The notes under the pieces were generated by a model that saw only the letters and a program-made list of their open reading frames with translations, did no database searches and had not been told where the DNA came from. The position numbers and the translations under genes are program-made. This document shows positions 44,640 to 53,632 of a stretch of DNA of 64,000 nucleotides, in pieces. This stretch comes from Asinibacterium sp. OR53. Lineage in GTDB: Bacteria; Bacteroidota; Bacteroidia; Chitinophagales; Chitinophagaceae. Location of the stretch: positions 558,001 through 622,000 of the forward strand of contig NZ_KI911562.1 in NCBI RefSeq assembly GCF_000515315.1. The letters are read 5' to 3'. The first letter of the stretch is position 1, and the number at the start of each line of letters is the position of its first letter.

Positions 44640-45164
44640 ATGAAGCAAATCATTACCATCCTCCTCCTTGCATTGGCAATGACCGGCGATCTGCATGCAC
44701 AAAAAATATTCGGCACACGGAATGGAAAGATCGGCTTTATTTCGCCTACCGACGACGATGTGAAAGCCGTGAACAACGAAGTCTCCAGCAGGATGTCTGA
44801 CAATGGACAGATGACTTTCAGCCTGCTCATCAAAGGGTTTCGTTTTAAATACGCAGAAATGCAGGACCATTTCAATGACCAGTACCTGGAAAGCACCAAA
44901 TTCCCAAGGGCCGATTTCAAAGGCATGATCACCAACCTGGGCGATATCAACTTCTCGAAAGATGGTACTTATAAAGCCATTGTAAAGGGCGATCTGCTCA
45001 TGCACGGCGTTACCAAAAATGTTCTGGTGAATGGTGTGATTGAAGTCAAAGGAGGTAAACCTTCGGTCAAAGCCTCTTTTGTGATTGTGATGAAAGACTT
45101 TAAAATAGATGCGGCCAATGTAACCGACAAGGTAACAGTCGAAATCAATTGCCAGTACCAATAA
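44640..45164 (+). CDS. YceI-like periplasmic protein
   Basis: The 174-residue product has a signal peptide ending near L-H-A-Q and a YceI lipocalin-like domain: F-P-R-A-D-F-K-G, G-D-L-L-M-H-G-V-T-K-N-V and V-S-S-R-M-S-D-N-G-Q-M-T-F. YceI proteins bind isoprenoid-type lipids such as polyprenols or quinones. It is between a tRNA_anti-like and a DUF5777 gene, which suggests an envelope operon. Confidence 0.88.
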   Translation: MKQIITILLLALAMTGDLHAQKIFGTRNGKIGFISPTDDDVKAVNNEVSSRMSDNGQMTFSLLIKGFRFKYAEMQDHFNDQYLESTKFPRADFKGMITNLGDINFSKDGTYKAIVKGDLLMHGVTKNVLVNGVIEVKGGKPSVKASFVIVMKDFKIDAANVTDKVTVEINCQYQ

Positions 45165-45193
45165 ACATCATTGTGATATAATAAACCATCTGT

Positions 45194-46114
45194 ATGTACC
45201 GCTCCTATAAGAAACTCGTTGTACTGATCACTTGCTGCTTGACTGCCTCATTGTTGCAGGCGCAACAGGTAGATCTTTTTAAAATGCAGGACAGCGCCAA
45301 TAAAGCAACCGACAAAACCATTACTGCCGGACCTGTGATCAATACTTTTTATTCCACACGACTGGTAAATGCACATACGACAGAAATCACGGGCCCTGGC
45401 AGTATGGACTTTCGCATCAATCACCGTTTTTCACCGGTGAACCAGGGTTTGTATGAATTATTCGGTCTCGACGGCGCCTCGTTTCGTTTTGGGTTCGACT
45501 TTGGTATTGCCAAAGACCTGATGATCGGTGTGGGCCGTACTACATATAACAAAGAATACGACGGGTTTATCAAATACCGTCTCATGCACCAGAGCAACGG
45601 AGCAGGGGCCATGCCTTTATCCATTGCAGTACTCGGGTCGGCCATGTACAAGACCATTGATTTGGATACCAGTCTGAAAGCGACCACCACTGACCGGCTC
45701 ACTTATGTGCTACAGCTGATGGTCGCCCGCAAATTCAATGAGCATACCTCTGTTCAAATATCGCCTACCATCACACATTACAACCGGATCATCGGCTTCA
45801 CCGGCGGATCTTCCGATATGCTTTCCATAGGTTTTCTCGCCCGGCAGAAAGTGAGTAAACGCATCAGTATCAATGCTGAATATTTCTGGCAGGCGAATCG
45901 CTTCAACGGCACATACGACCCGCTTTCCATTGGTGTGGATATTCAAACGGGCGGGCATGTTTTCCAGCTTCATTTTACCAATTCCATTGGTATGAACGAA
46001 CATGCGTTCATCCACGAAACCACTGGTTCATGGGGCAATGGGGCCGTTCGCTGGGGCTTTAATATATCCCGTATCTTCAATATCAGCTCGAAGAACAAGA
46101 AAGGGAATTGGTAA
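45194..46114 (+). CDS. DUF5777 outer-membrane beta-barrel protein
   Basis: The 306-residue product has a signal peptide ending at L-L-Q-A-Q and matches the DUF5777 barrel pattern: G-P-G-S-M-D-F-R-I-N-H-R-F, F-R-F-G-F-D-F-G-I-A-K-D-L-M-I-G-V-G-R-T-T and the late Q-L-H-F-T-N-S-I-G-M-N-E. The family is restricted largely to Bacteroidota and has no proven role. It is the third gene of a probable operon after the tRNA_anti-like and YceI genes. The stop codon lies inside the terminator hairpin at 46101-46130. Confidence 0.85.
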   Translation: MYRSYKKLVVLITCCLTASLLQAQQVDLFKMQDSANKATDKTITAGPVINTFYSTRLVNAHTTEITGPGSMDFRINHRFSPVNQGLYELFGLDGASFRFGFDFGIAKDLMIGVGRTTYNKEYDGFIKYRLMHQSNGAGAMPLSIAVLGSAMYKTIDLDTSLKATTTDRLTYVLQLMVARKFNEHTSVQISPTITHYNRIIGFTGGSSDMLSIGFLARQKVSKRISINAEYFWQANRFNGTYDPLSIGVDIQTGGHVFQLHFTNSIGMNEHAFIHETTGSWGNGAVRWGFNISRIFNISSKNKKGNW

Positions 46115-46130
46115 TCCATTCCCTTTTTCC
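46101..46130 (+). terminator. intrinsic terminator of the DUF5777 operon
   Basis: AAGGGAAT and ATTCCCTT form an eight-pair stem, extended inward by GG-CC, followed by T residues. It overlaps the DUF5777 stop codon and ends where the metH promoter box begins. Confidence 0.7.
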
Positions 46131-46131
46131 T

Positions 46132-46139
46132 TACCTTTG
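46132..46139 (+). promoter_or_regulatory. -7 box for the metH operon
   Basis: TACCTTTG matches TAnnTTTG, with a TTG 21 bases upstream. The first metH gene starts 185 bases later, leaving a long leader. Confidence 0.55.
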
Positions 46140-46149
46140 CACTGCCTCA

Positions 46150-46320
46150 GGCGGATTTGTTTATTGTTCAGCCTGGCGTTCCGCACCATTGCGGAATCAA
46201 TTGAACTAATAAACGTATTGAAGAGCTCCTCATTTTTTCTCTCACAAGCGTTTATTGGTTCCATAATTTAACCGGTTGCTCATGTTCTGTTACAACGGAA
46301 CGGCAGCAGCCCAAAGTGTG
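46150..46320 (+). promoter_or_regulatory. structured leader RNA upstream of split metH
   Basis: Three hairpins can be drawn in this leader: TTCCGC/GCGGAA (46179-46196); GAACTAATAAACG/CGTTTATTGGTTC (46203-46215 with 46249-46261, 13 pairs, one G-U); and a two-part hairpin with GGTTGCT/AGCAGCC outside (46274-46280, 46305-46311) and GTTCTGT/ACGGAAC inside around TACA. The last ends 13 bases before the ATG and could control ribosome access. No B12 box or SAM-I pattern is seen, so a known riboswitch class is not claimed. Confidence 0.5.
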
Positions 46321-46324
46321 CATT

Positions 46325-47341
46325 ATGGATATCAGAAAAGAGCTGGAAAAAAGGATACTGGTGATCGACGGCGCTATGGGCACCATGATCCAACGACACA
46401 AACTTACAGAAGCCGATTACCGCGGTGAGCGTTTCAAAGACTGGCAATGCGATGTAAAGGGCAATAACGACCTGCTGTGTATTACACAGCCACAGATCAT
46501 CAAAGGCATTCATAAGCAATACCTTGCTGCCGGCGCCGACATTATTGAAACCAATACCTTCAGCAGCACTTTCATTGCCATGGCCGATTATGAAATGCAA
46601 TCGCTGGCTTATGAGTTGAACGTAGCCGCTGCGCGCTGCGCCAGGGAAGCTATTGATGAATTCACCGCAGAAAATCCGGGCACTGCACAACGATATGTGG
46701 CAGGTGCTATCGGTCCGCTCAATAAAACCCTCAGCCTCTCTCCCGATGTAAACAATCCCGGCTACCGCGCCGTAACATTCGATGAAGTGGCCGATGCTTA
46801 TTATGAGCAGATACGCGGACTGGTGGATGGCGGCGTTGATATCTTATTGATTGAAACCATCTTCGACACCCTCAATGCCAAAGGCGCCATCTATGCGGCG
46901 AAAAAATATTTCAGAACAAGCGGCAAACCGGAATTGCCCATTATGATCAGCGGTACCATTACCGATGCTTCGGGGCGTACGTTGAGCGGACAAACACTGG
47001 AAGCCTTTTATACTTCCATCATGCATGCCAACCCCTTGAGCGTGGGATTGAACTGTGCATTAGGTGCCGCCGAAATGAGACCGCATATTGAAGAACTGAG
47101 CCAGATAGCCGCTTGTTATACTTCGGCATATCCCAATGCAGGTCTGCCGAATGCCATGGGTGAATACGATGAAGCACCCCATGAAACGGCACATTTTATA
47201 GAAGAATGGGCCAAAGAAGGATTCGTGAACATCGTAGGCGGTTGCTGCGGTACCACGCCCGATCACATCAAACACATTGCCGACAACGTTAAAAAGATTG
47301 CGCCGAGAGCAATACCGGTTATCGAGACCGAGTTGGTTTAA
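46325..47341 (+). CDS. metH: methionine synthase, homocysteine-binding half
   Basis: The 338-residue protein is the N-terminal homocysteine S-methyltransferase module of MetH. It begins with [13 protein letters not shown] and has the zinc-binding cysteines in G-L-N-C-A-L-G-A and [10 protein letters not shown]. The remaining modules are encoded by the next gene, 17 bases downstream. Such split MetH genes occur in Bacteroidota. ATG at 46325 is preferred to GTG three codons upstream. Confidence 0.93.
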   Translation: MDIRKELEKRILVIDGAMGTMIQRHKLTEADYRGERFKDWQCDVKGNNDLLCITQPQIIKGIHKQYLAAGADIIETNTFSSTFIAMADYEMQSLAYELNVAAARCAREAIDEFTAENPGTAQRYVAGAIGPLNKTLSLSPDVNNPGYRAVTFDEVADAYYEQIRGLVDGGVDILLIETIFDTLNAKGAIYAAKKYFRTSGKPELPIMISGTITDASGRTLSGQTLEAFYTSIMHANPLSVGLNCALGAAEMRPHIEELSQIAACYTSAYPNAGLPNAMGEYDEAPHETAHFIEEWAKEGFVNIVGGCCGTTPDHIKHIADNVKKIAPRAIPVIETELV

Positions 47342-47358
47342 TCATCAAGTCAAGTATC

Positions 47359-50076
47359 ATGAGTGGAGACATCATCATCAAACCTTATTTGCGCCTTTCC
47401 GGACTGGAGCCATTGGTTATACGGCCTGAAACGAATTTTGTCAATGTAGGCGAACGTACCAATGTAACCGGTTCCAAAAAATTCGCGCGGCTCATCAGGG
47501 AAGGTAAATACGAAGAAGCACTGTCCGTAGCGCGGCAACAAGTGGAGAGCGGAGCACAGGTACTGGATGTGAACATGGACGATGCACTGCTGGAAGGCGT
47601 AACAGCCATGACCACTTTTCTCAACCTGGTCCAGAGCGAACCCGATATTGCCAAGATTCCCATTATGATCGACAGCTCGAAGTTCGAGATCATTGAAGCG
47701 GGATTGAAATGCGTACAGGGTAAATGTATTGTGAACTCCATCTCCATGAAAGAAGGAGAAGAGAAATTCATTGAGCAGGCCATCATTTGCAAATCTTTTG
47801 GCGCTGCGGTAATTGTGATGGCATTTGATGAAATAGGACAAGCCGATACCAAAGAAAGAAAAGTCACCATCTGCCACAGGGCTTATAAAATATTGACTGA
47901 GCGTGTTGGTTTTGCACCTCAGGAGATCATCTTCGATCCCAACATCTTCGCTATTGCTACCGGTATTGAAGAGCACAACAATTATGCAGTTGATTTTATT
48001 GAAGCGACACGCGAGATCAAGCAACTGATGCCGCTGACCAAAGTGAGTGGAGGTGTTTCCAACGTTTCTTTCTCTTTCCGCGGTAACGACCATGTGCGGG
48101 AAGCCATTCACTCGGTATTCCTGCTCCATGCCATCAAAGCCGGTATGGACATGGGTATTGTGAACGCAGGTCAGTTAGTGGTATACGATGAAATAGAACC
48201 CCACCTGCGCGAATTGTGTGAAGACGTGATCCTAAACCGCAACAACGATAACAACGAGGCAACCGAAAAACTCATTGCCCATGCCGAAACAGTGAAGGCC
48301 AAAGGCAAGGTGGAAGTGAAAGACGAAGCATGGCGGAATGAGCCCATCGAGAAAAGGCTGGCCCATGCACTGGTGAACGGCATTACCGATTATATAGATG
48401 CAGATACGGAAGAAGCCAGACAAAAATATCCCAAGCCATTGGATGTGATCGAAGGCCCGTTGATGGATGGTATGAACATCGTAGGTGACCTGTTTGGCGC
48501 CGGCAAGATGTTCTTGCCACAGGTGGTGAAGAGCGCAAGGGTGATGAAAAAAAGCGTGGCCATCCTTACACCATATATAGAAGCCGAAAAAGAAGAAAAG
48601 AAAAAAGCACAGCTAATTAGTGGTGAGGCAGATACATCATCTGCCGGTGCTGCCAAGATATTATTGGCTACTGTAAAAGGCGATGTGCACGATATCGGGA
48701 AAAACATCGTAGGCGTGGTATTGGGATGTAACGGCTATGACATAGTTGATCTGGGTGTGATGGTGCCGGCTGACAAGATACTGGAGACGGCGATCAAAGA
48801 GAAGGCAGATATTATTGGGTTAAGCGGATTGATCACGCCTTCACTCGATGAAATGGTGCATATAGCCAAGGAAATGAAGCGTCGCAATATGCAGCAGCCG
48901 CTGCTCATCGGAGGCGCTACCACTTCACGCATACATACTTCGGTTAAGATTGCACCGGAATATAATAATGGCGTTGTGCACGTGCTTGATGCTTCACGAA
49001 GTGTTACTGTAGCAGGTTCTTTGTTGAATAAGGAACAGAAAGAAGCCTTCCTGAAAAATACCGCTGAAGAATACGCCCGGTTGAAACACAATTTCGACAA
49101 CAAAAAGCCGGTGAAGCAATACCTTCCTTACGAAGACGTATTACAGAACAAAACAAAGATCAACTGGGATGATTTTCAGGCAACCGACCCGCAATTCCTG
49201 GGCACTAAAGTATTCAGCGATGTAGACCTCTCCGAGATCAGACCTTATATTGACTGGAAGCCTTTCTTCATTGCCTGGGAAATGCACGGCAATTTTCCCG
49301 ACATTCTCAGCGATGAACTGGTTGGAAAAGAAGCCACCAAATTGTACAACGATGCCAATGCACTGATTGATAAGATCATTGCGGAAAAATGGCTCACAGC
49401 TAAAGGCACCATCGGCTTTTGGGAAGCGGGCAGCGAGAACGACGATGTGGTGGTAAAGAACGGAACAGCAGATACCCGTTTATCCTTCCTTCGACAGCAG
49501 GTAAAAAAAGCGCCCGGACAACCCAACCTGTCGCTGGCCGATTTTGTGGCGCCTGTTTCCAGTGGTAAAAAAGATTTCATCGGGGCTTTCGCCGTTACCA
49601 TACACGGCATTGAACCGCATATCAAAAGATTCGAGCAAAACTTCGACGATTACAACAAGATCATGTTGCAGGCCCTGGCCGATCGTTTTGCAGAAGGTTT
49701 TGCCGAATACCTGCACCTGAAAACAAGAAAAACATATTGGGGTTACGATCAGGCCGAACAGCTGAGCAACGAAGAACTCATCAAGGAACAATACACTGGT
49801 ATTCGTCCTGCACCTGGTTATCCTGCCTGTCCGGATCATACCGAAAAACACAAACTCTTTCACTTACTCAAAGCCACCGATACAGTGGGCATTGAGTTAA
49901 CGGAAAGCCTGGCCATGTACCCCGCTGCTTCCGTCTGCGGCTGGTATTTCTCTAATCCAAGCAGTCAATATTTCGGTGTGGGTAAGATCCTGCGCGATCA
50001 ATTGGAAGATTATGCCCGTAGAAAGAACATGCCCCTGGCAGAAGCAGAAAGATGGTTGAGCCCGGTTTTGGATTAG
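47359..50076 (+). CDS. metH: methionine synthase, folate-, B12- and SAM-binding half
   Basis: The 905-residue protein holds the other MetH modules in order. A pterin-binding barrel ([14 protein letters not shown]) is followed by the cobalamin cap and the B12 domain with [15 protein letters not shown]. The reactivation domain comes last ([12 protein letters not shown]). Together with the previous gene the total of 1243 residues is close to that of a single-chain MetH. Methyl transfer from methyl-tetrahydrofolate to homocysteine needs both products. Confidence 0.95.
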   Translation: MSGDIIIKPYLRLSGLEPLVIRPETNFVNVGERTNVTGSKKFARLIREGKYEEALSVARQQVESGAQVLDVNMDDALLEGVTAMTTFLNLVQSEPDIAKIPIMIDSSKFEIIEAGLKCVQGKCIVNSISMKEGEEKFIEQAIICKSFGAAVIVMAFDEIGQADTKERKVTICHRAYKILTERVGFAPQEIIFDPNIFAIATGIEEHNNYAVDFIEATREIKQLMPLTKVSGGVSNVSFSFRGNDHVREAIHSVFLLHAIKAGMDMGIVNAGQLVVYDEIEPHLRELCEDVILNRNNDNNEATEKLIAHAETVKAKGKVEVKDEAWRNEPIEKRLAHALVNGITDYIDADTEEARQKYPKPLDVIEGPLMDGMNIVGDLFGAGKMFLPQVVKSARVMKKSVAILTPYIEAEKEEKKKAQLISGEADTSSAGAAKILLATVKGDVHDIGKNIVGVVLGCNGYDIVDLGVMVPADKILETAIKEKADIIGLSGLITPSLDEMVHIAKEMKRRNMQQPLLIGGATTSRIHTSVKIAPEYNNGVVHVLDASRSVTVAGSLLNKEQKEAFLKNTAEEYARLKHNFDNKKPVKQYLPYEDVLQNKTKINWDDFQATDPQFLGTKVFSDVDLSEIRPYIDWKPFFIAWEMHGNFPDILSDELVGKEATKLYNDANALIDKIIAEKWLTAKGTIGFWEAGSENDDVVVKNGTADTRLSFLRQQVKKAPGQPNLSLADFVAPVSSGKKDFIGAFAVTIHGIEPHIKRFEQNFDDYNKIMLQALADRFAEGFAEYLHLKTRKTYWGYDQAEQLSNEELIKEQYTGIRPAPGYPACPDHTEKHKLFHLLKATDTVGIELTESLAMYPAASVCGWYFSNPSSQYFGVGKILRDQLEDYARRKNMPLAEAERWLSPVLD

Positions 50077-50080
50077 CCCT

Positions 50081-50088
50081 TACCTTTG
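50081..50088 (+). promoter_or_regulatory. -7 box for the gene at 50109
   Basis: TACCTTTG matches TAnnTTTG and is 20 bases upstream of the ATG at 50109, just after the metH stop. Confidence 0.45.
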
Positions 50089-50108
50089 CGCCGAACAACC
50101 GATTCAGT

Positions 50109-50897
50109 ATGAAATGTGTAAGTAAAGCGCTGTTGGTATTGGCTATGGCATTGCCCGTTTTAACGCAGGCGCAAACAAAGAAGAAAGAAAAAAAAGGTGA
50201 GTTTTATTTTTCCTGGGGTTATAACAAAGAATGGTACACGCATTCAGACGTTACGGTAAGTCAGCCTGAGCTGCAGACTAAGTATACAATGAAAAGTGTG
50301 CACTCGCACGATCATATCGGATGGGATGAAGGTATTTTCAGCATTCCCATCAGCATACCACAATACAATTATCGAATAGGATATTTTTTTAACCGAAAAA
50401 AAGGATGGGCTTTCGAAATCAATTTCGATCATACCAAACATATCATACAAGACGGACAGCAAATTGAAGTGAAAGGCATGCTGAATGGAAGGCCGGTTGA
50501 TTCCACCATCAATTTCTCCAAAACCAATGGCTTTTATTATTACCTGAACAATGGCGCCAATTTCCTGTTGTTCAACATCGTGAAAAGATGGAACTGGTGG
50601 GAAGCAAAAAACAGCTGGTTCAAATTGGATGCACTTGCAAAAGCGGGTGCAGGTCCTGTTATCCCGCACGTAGAGAACAGCCTGTTCGGTCAGCACAACG
50701 ATGCCGGTTTCCAATTGGGCGGATGGAACATGGGTTTCGAAGGCGCTTTACGCGGCACTTTCTGCAAGCATGTTTATCTTGAGTTTGCCAATAAGCTGGA
50801 TTATGCCAGCTATTCTGGATTGAAAGTGTACAAAGGAACTGCGTCGCAGGCTTTTGGAACTTATGAGCTTATCCTAAACCTGGGATTTACTTTTTAA
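50109..50897 (+). CDS. outer-membrane beta-barrel protein, uncharacterised
   Basis: The 262-residue product has a signal peptide ending at T-Q-A-Q, then a basic K-K-K-E-K-K segment and alternating aromatic strands. Its C-terminus, Y-E-L-I-L-N-L-G-F-T-F, ends in phenylalanine as expected of outer-membrane barrels. H-S-H-D-H near residue 60 is a histidine-rich loop that might bind metal, which is inference. No family name can be given from the sequence alone. It converges with the LOG gene, two bases apart. Confidence 0.75.
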   Translation: MKCVSKALLVLAMALPVLTQAQTKKKEKKGEFYFSWGYNKEWYTHSDVTVSQPELQTKYTMKSVHSHDHIGWDEGIFSIPISIPQYNYRIGYFFNRKKGWAFEINFDHTKHIIQDGQQIEVKGMLNGRPVDSTINFSKTNGFYYYLNNGANFLLFNIVKRWNWWEAKNSWFKLDALAKAGAGPVIPHVENSLFGQHNDAGFQLGGWNMGFEGALRGTFCKHVYLEFANKLDYASYSGLKVYKGTASQAFGTYELILNLGFTF

Positions 50898-50899
50898 TA

Positions 50900-51631
50900 T
50901 CATCTTTTCTCAAACAGCCACCATAATCTTCTACGTGGTTTAACCTTGAAGTTTTTGCGCACATACGTCGCGATGTGGTGCATGGCTTCATCCATATCAT
51001 CGGTAAGGAACAACAATGTTTTGTCAACCGGTGCGATGGTTCCGGCGGCTTCCATGGAGTCGATGGCTTTCATCAATGGTTCGTAATAAGTTTTACCATA
51101 GAGTACGATGGGAAAATCGTAGATTACTTTTGTCTGCGCCAACGTAATGGTCTCGAAGAATTCATCCATCGTGCCAAAGCCTCCCGGCATAATGATGAAT
51201 GCGTAAGAATATTTTACCAGCATCACTTTACGGGCGAAAAAATAATCGAAAGTGATCCATTTGTGCATATACGGATTGGTATGCTGTTCACGCGGCAGTT
51301 TGATATTACATCCTACCGAAGTACCACCGTTTTCAAAAGCGCCGCGGTTGGCTGCTTCCATAATGCCCGGTCCGCCGCCTGTCATGGTGGTAAAACCGGC
51401 AGCAGCAATGCGCCTGCCGAACCCCCTGGCCACGTGGTAGTAGGGATGATCTTCTCCAAACCTGGCAGAGCCGAACACCGTAACACAGGGCCCAAGGAAA
51501 TGCATGGTCCTGAACCCTTTGATGAACTGCCAGAATACATCCCAGGCAAAACCCAGTTCACTGATCCTGGGGCGGGGTCCTTCGAGATAAATGGATTGTT
51601 TTGCAGGAATGACCCTGTCTGTCTTTTTCAT
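50900..51631 (-). CDS. LOG-family nucleoside 5'-monophosphate phosphoribohydrolase
   Basis: The 243-residue product has the LOG motifs G-G-G-P-G-I-M-E-A-A-N-R-G-A and P-G-G-F-G-T-M-D-E-F-F-E. These enzymes cleave the N-glycosidic bond of nucleotides; cytokinin-type substrates are known in some bacteria, AMP-like ones in others. The start is set at 51631 (M-K-K-T-D) because upstream residues look unlike the family and would overlap the divergent xth promoter. Confidence 0.88.
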   Translation of the reverse strand: MKKTDRVIPAKQSIYLEGPRPRISELGFAWDVFWQFIKGFRTMHFLGPCVTVFGSARFGEDHPYYHVARGFGRRIAAAGFTTMTGGGPGIMEAANRGAFENGGTSVGCNIKLPREQHTNPYMHKWITFDYFFARKVMLVKYSYAFIIMPGGFGTMDEFFETITLAQTKVIYDFPIVLYGKTYYEPLMKAIDSMEAAGTIAPVDKTLLFLTDDMDEAMHHIATYVRKNFKVKPRRRLWWLFEKR

Positions 51632-51731
51632 ATACACATCTTGAATACAAAGAAGGGTCAAATTAGTAAAAAAATAGCATGCGGTGAATGTGGTTTTTGA
51701 TGCATCTTTATATTCGCTTAAACCCATCAAC

Positions 51732-52499
51732 ATGCGCATCATTTCATACAATGTCAATGGCATCAGGGCTGCTATCAAAAAAGGATTTCTCGACTGGTTG
51801 CAGACAAATCCGGCAGATATTATTTGTTTGCAGGAAACCAAAGCACAAAAAGAAGACATTGATATTGCATCCATAGAATCGCTTGGCTACCAGACACACT
51901 GGTTTTCGGCACAGAAAAAAGGATACAGCGGGGTGGCCATCTTTACCAAAATCAAACCCGACCAGGTTATATCGGGAAATAAAATTGAACAAAGTGATTT
52001 TGAAGGAAGGGTGATTCGAGCCGATTTCGGAGATATCACGCTCATCAATGCTTATTTCCCTTCGGGCACCAGCGGCGATGAACGGCAAACTTATAAATAC
52101 CAATGGCTGGATGAATTCTTTGATTATGTTCAGGACCTGCGTAAAAAAAGACCCAAGTTGATTGTTACGGGTGATTATAATATTGCACATACCGAAGTAG
52201 ACATCCACGATCCCAAGGGAAATAAAAACTCATCCGGCTTCCTGCCCGAAGAGCGGGCCTGGATGGATAAATTTCTTGGGAAACAATGGATCGATACTTT
52301 CCGCCTCTTGCATCCCGATACCAAAGGCGCTTATTCCTGGTGGAGCCAACGTTTCCCTTCTGTAAGATTGCAAAACAAAGGATGGCGGATCGACTATATC
52401 TGTATCAGTGAAGCATTAAAGCCCCAGTTGAAAGCCGCTGCTATTTACCCAGATGTAAAACACAGCGATCATTGTCCCATCTACGCAGAAATTAAATGA
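51732..52499 (+). CDS. xth: exodeoxyribonuclease III
   Basis: The 255-residue product is an AP endonuclease/3'-5' exonuclease of the ExoIII group, acting in base excision repair. Metal and catalytic blocks are S-Y-N-V-N-G-I-R-A, L-Q-E-T-K-A, T-G-D-Y-N-I-A-H and the C-terminal S-D-H-C-P-I. The ATG at 51732 begins the conserved M-R-I-I-S-Y-N; an earlier start would extend into the intergenic region. The stop overlaps the next gene by four bases. Confidence 0.94.
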   Translation: MRIISYNVNGIRAAIKKGFLDWLQTNPADIICLQETKAQKEDIDIASIESLGYQTHWFSAQKKGYSGVAIFTKIKPDQVISGNKIEQSDFEGRVIRADFGDITLINAYFPSGTSGDERQTYKYQWLDEFFDYVQDLRKKRPKLIVTGDYNIAHTEVDIHDPKGNKNSSGFLPEERAWMDKFLGKQWIDTFRLLHPDTKGAYSWWSQRFPSVRLQNKGWRIDYICISEALKPQLKAAAIYPDVKHSDHCPIYAEIK

Positions 52500-52807
52500 G
52501 CATGTTCATCTACAACGTCACCACGAAAGTCTCCCCGCATATCCACGAAGACTGGGTACGCTGGATGAAAGAAGAGCACATACCGGCTGTTATGAAAAGC
52601 GGTTGCTTTACGGAGTACCGTTTTGTAAAACTGTTGGAAACCGACGAATCAGAGGGGCCTACTTATGCCACGCAATATTTCGCAGCTACCAGGGATGATT
52701 ATGAGCGGTACATTGCACAGCATGCAACTGCATTGCGGCAGGATGCCCTGGATCGATGGGGCAATCATTTCGTTGGTTTTCGCACACTCATGCAGATTGT
52801 GAATTGA
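52496..52807 (+). CDS. DUF4286 protein
   Basis: The 103-residue product matches DUF4286, a small ferredoxin-like-fold family: F-I-Y-N-V-T-T-K-V near the start, W-V-R-W-M-K-E-E-H-I-P-A-V-M and F-T-E-Y-R-F-V-K-L-L. The role is unknown. It overlaps xth by four bases (ATGA), so the two are translationally coupled, suggesting a possible link to DNA repair or simply operon sharing. The 300 bases after it hold only the HU promoter that I can recognise. Confidence 0.85.
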   Translation: MSMFIYNVTTKVSPHIHEDWVRWMKEEHIPAVMKSGCFTEYRFVKLLETDESEGPTYATQYFAATRDDYERYIAQHATALRQDALDRWGNHFVGFRTLMQIVN

Positions 52808-53065
52808 GTGTGGATAGTTTTTACAGGCGATGTTGGCATATCCAAATCTTCGTTATATTTCTCTGAAACCCGCACGGGAACTGAATTCCAGCCATCTAAC
52901 CGTTAAAACCCTTTGCTGACAGGCATTCTAGCCGGAAGGCATTTACGGAATTATTTCCAACTATTTGAATAAAATCGGCTGAAATCCTTTACGGCAGGGT
53001 GTTTGCAGGTTCCAAAAAAGAGGATAAAAAAGCAATGAAATATTTTGCTGAACGACAAAAGCCAA

Positions 53066-53073
53066 TAAATTTG
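53066..53073 (+). promoter_or_regulatory. -7 box for the HU gene
   Basis: TAAATTTG matches TAnnTTTG, and TTTG lies 18 bases upstream. The HU gene starts 35 bases downstream. The preceding intergenic stretch (52808-53065) is AT-rich without a gene that I can see. Confidence 0.5.
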
Positions 53074-53107
53074 TTTTATAGAATTAAAACAATCTAAAAA
53101 CACATCT

Positions 53108-53377
53108 ATGAACAAAGCTGAATTGATCGCCCAGATTGCTGAAGATGCTGGCGTTACTAAAACCCAGGCAAATGCTGCCCTGGATTCTTTTGTTGACACA
53201 GTAACCAAAGCGCTGAAGAAAGGCGACAAAGTTACCCTGGTTGGTTTTGGCACTTTCTCTGTATCTAAGCGTGCTGCTCGTACAGGTCGTAACCCTCAGA
53301 CTGGCGAAACTATCAAGATCAAGGCTAAAAAAGTTGCCCGCTTCAAAGCTGGTAAAGAATTAAGCGCTAAGATCTAA
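53108..53377 (+). CDS. HU-family DNA-binding protein
   Basis: The 89-residue protein is a classic HU/IHF histone-like protein: [11 protein letters not shown], the core G-F-G-T-F-S-V and the beta-arm R-N-P-Q-T-G, with [13 protein letters not shown] at the end. It bends and compacts DNA. It has its own promoter and a terminator 24 bases after the stop, so it is monocistronic. Confidence 0.96.
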   Translation: MNKAELIAQIAEDAGVTKTQANAALDSFVDTVTKALKKGDKVTLVGFGTFSVSKRAARTGRNPQTGETIKIKAKKVARFKAGKELSAKI

Positions 53378-53400
53378 CTGAAAGCTCTTCAAAAGAATTG

Positions 53401-53424
53401 AACCCCGCATTAGCGGGGTTTTTC
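53401..53424 (+). terminator. intrinsic terminator of the HU gene
   Basis: AACCCCGC and GCGGGGTT form an eight-pair stem around ATTA, followed by TTTTT. The next promoter box starts one base later. Confidence 0.85.
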
Positions 53425-53432
53425 TATTTTTG
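53425..53432 (+). promoter_or_regulatory. -7 box for the THX gene
   Basis: TATTTTTG matches TAnnTTTG, 34 bases upstream of the THX ATG and abutting the HU terminator. Confidence 0.45.
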
Positions 53433-53466
53433 CAACTCATTTATTTTCAAAACCAAAAACAATACC

Positions 53467-53580
53467 ATGGGTAGAGGTGATAAAAAGACCGCAAAAGGTA
53501 AAAGATTTCAGGGCTCTTTTGGAAAAACGCGTCCTGCCAAGCCGAATAAGAGTAAGAAGCCTGCTGTAAAAGCTTCTTAA
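53467..53580 (+). CDS. 30S ribosomal protein THX
   Basis: The 37-residue basic protein begins M-G-R-G-D-K-K-T-A-K-G-K-R and has G-S-F-G-K-T-R-P-A-K, matching THX (S31e-type) small ribosomal proteins that bind the head of the 30S subunit. The ATG at 53467 sets the standard start; a longer frame upstream is not supported. A perfect 13-bp palindrome follows the stop by ten bases. Confidence 0.88.
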   Translation: MGRGDKKTAKGKRFQGSFGKTRPAKPNKSKKPAVKAS

Positions 53581-53590
53581 TCCACTCCGT

Positions 53591-53619
53591 CGTCATCCCG
53601 AGCGTTGCTCGGGATGACG
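53591..53619. repeat. perfect 13-bp palindrome, CGTCATCC family
   Basis: CGTCATCCCGAGC (53591-53603) and GCTCGGGATGACG (53607-53619) are perfect inverted arms around GTT. It lies between the convergent THX and aminotransferase genes and may end transcription in both directions. It shares the CGTCATCC-Y-GAG core with the element at 62647-62748, so it may belong to a dispersed repeat family. Confidence 0.75.
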
Positions 53620-53632
53620 ATATAATGGTACG

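Noticed and set aside
46140..46324. Cobalamin or SAM riboswitch ahead of metH
   Set aside because: The stems are real, but I find no B12 box, SAM-I core or SAM-II pattern, so no known class is claimed.
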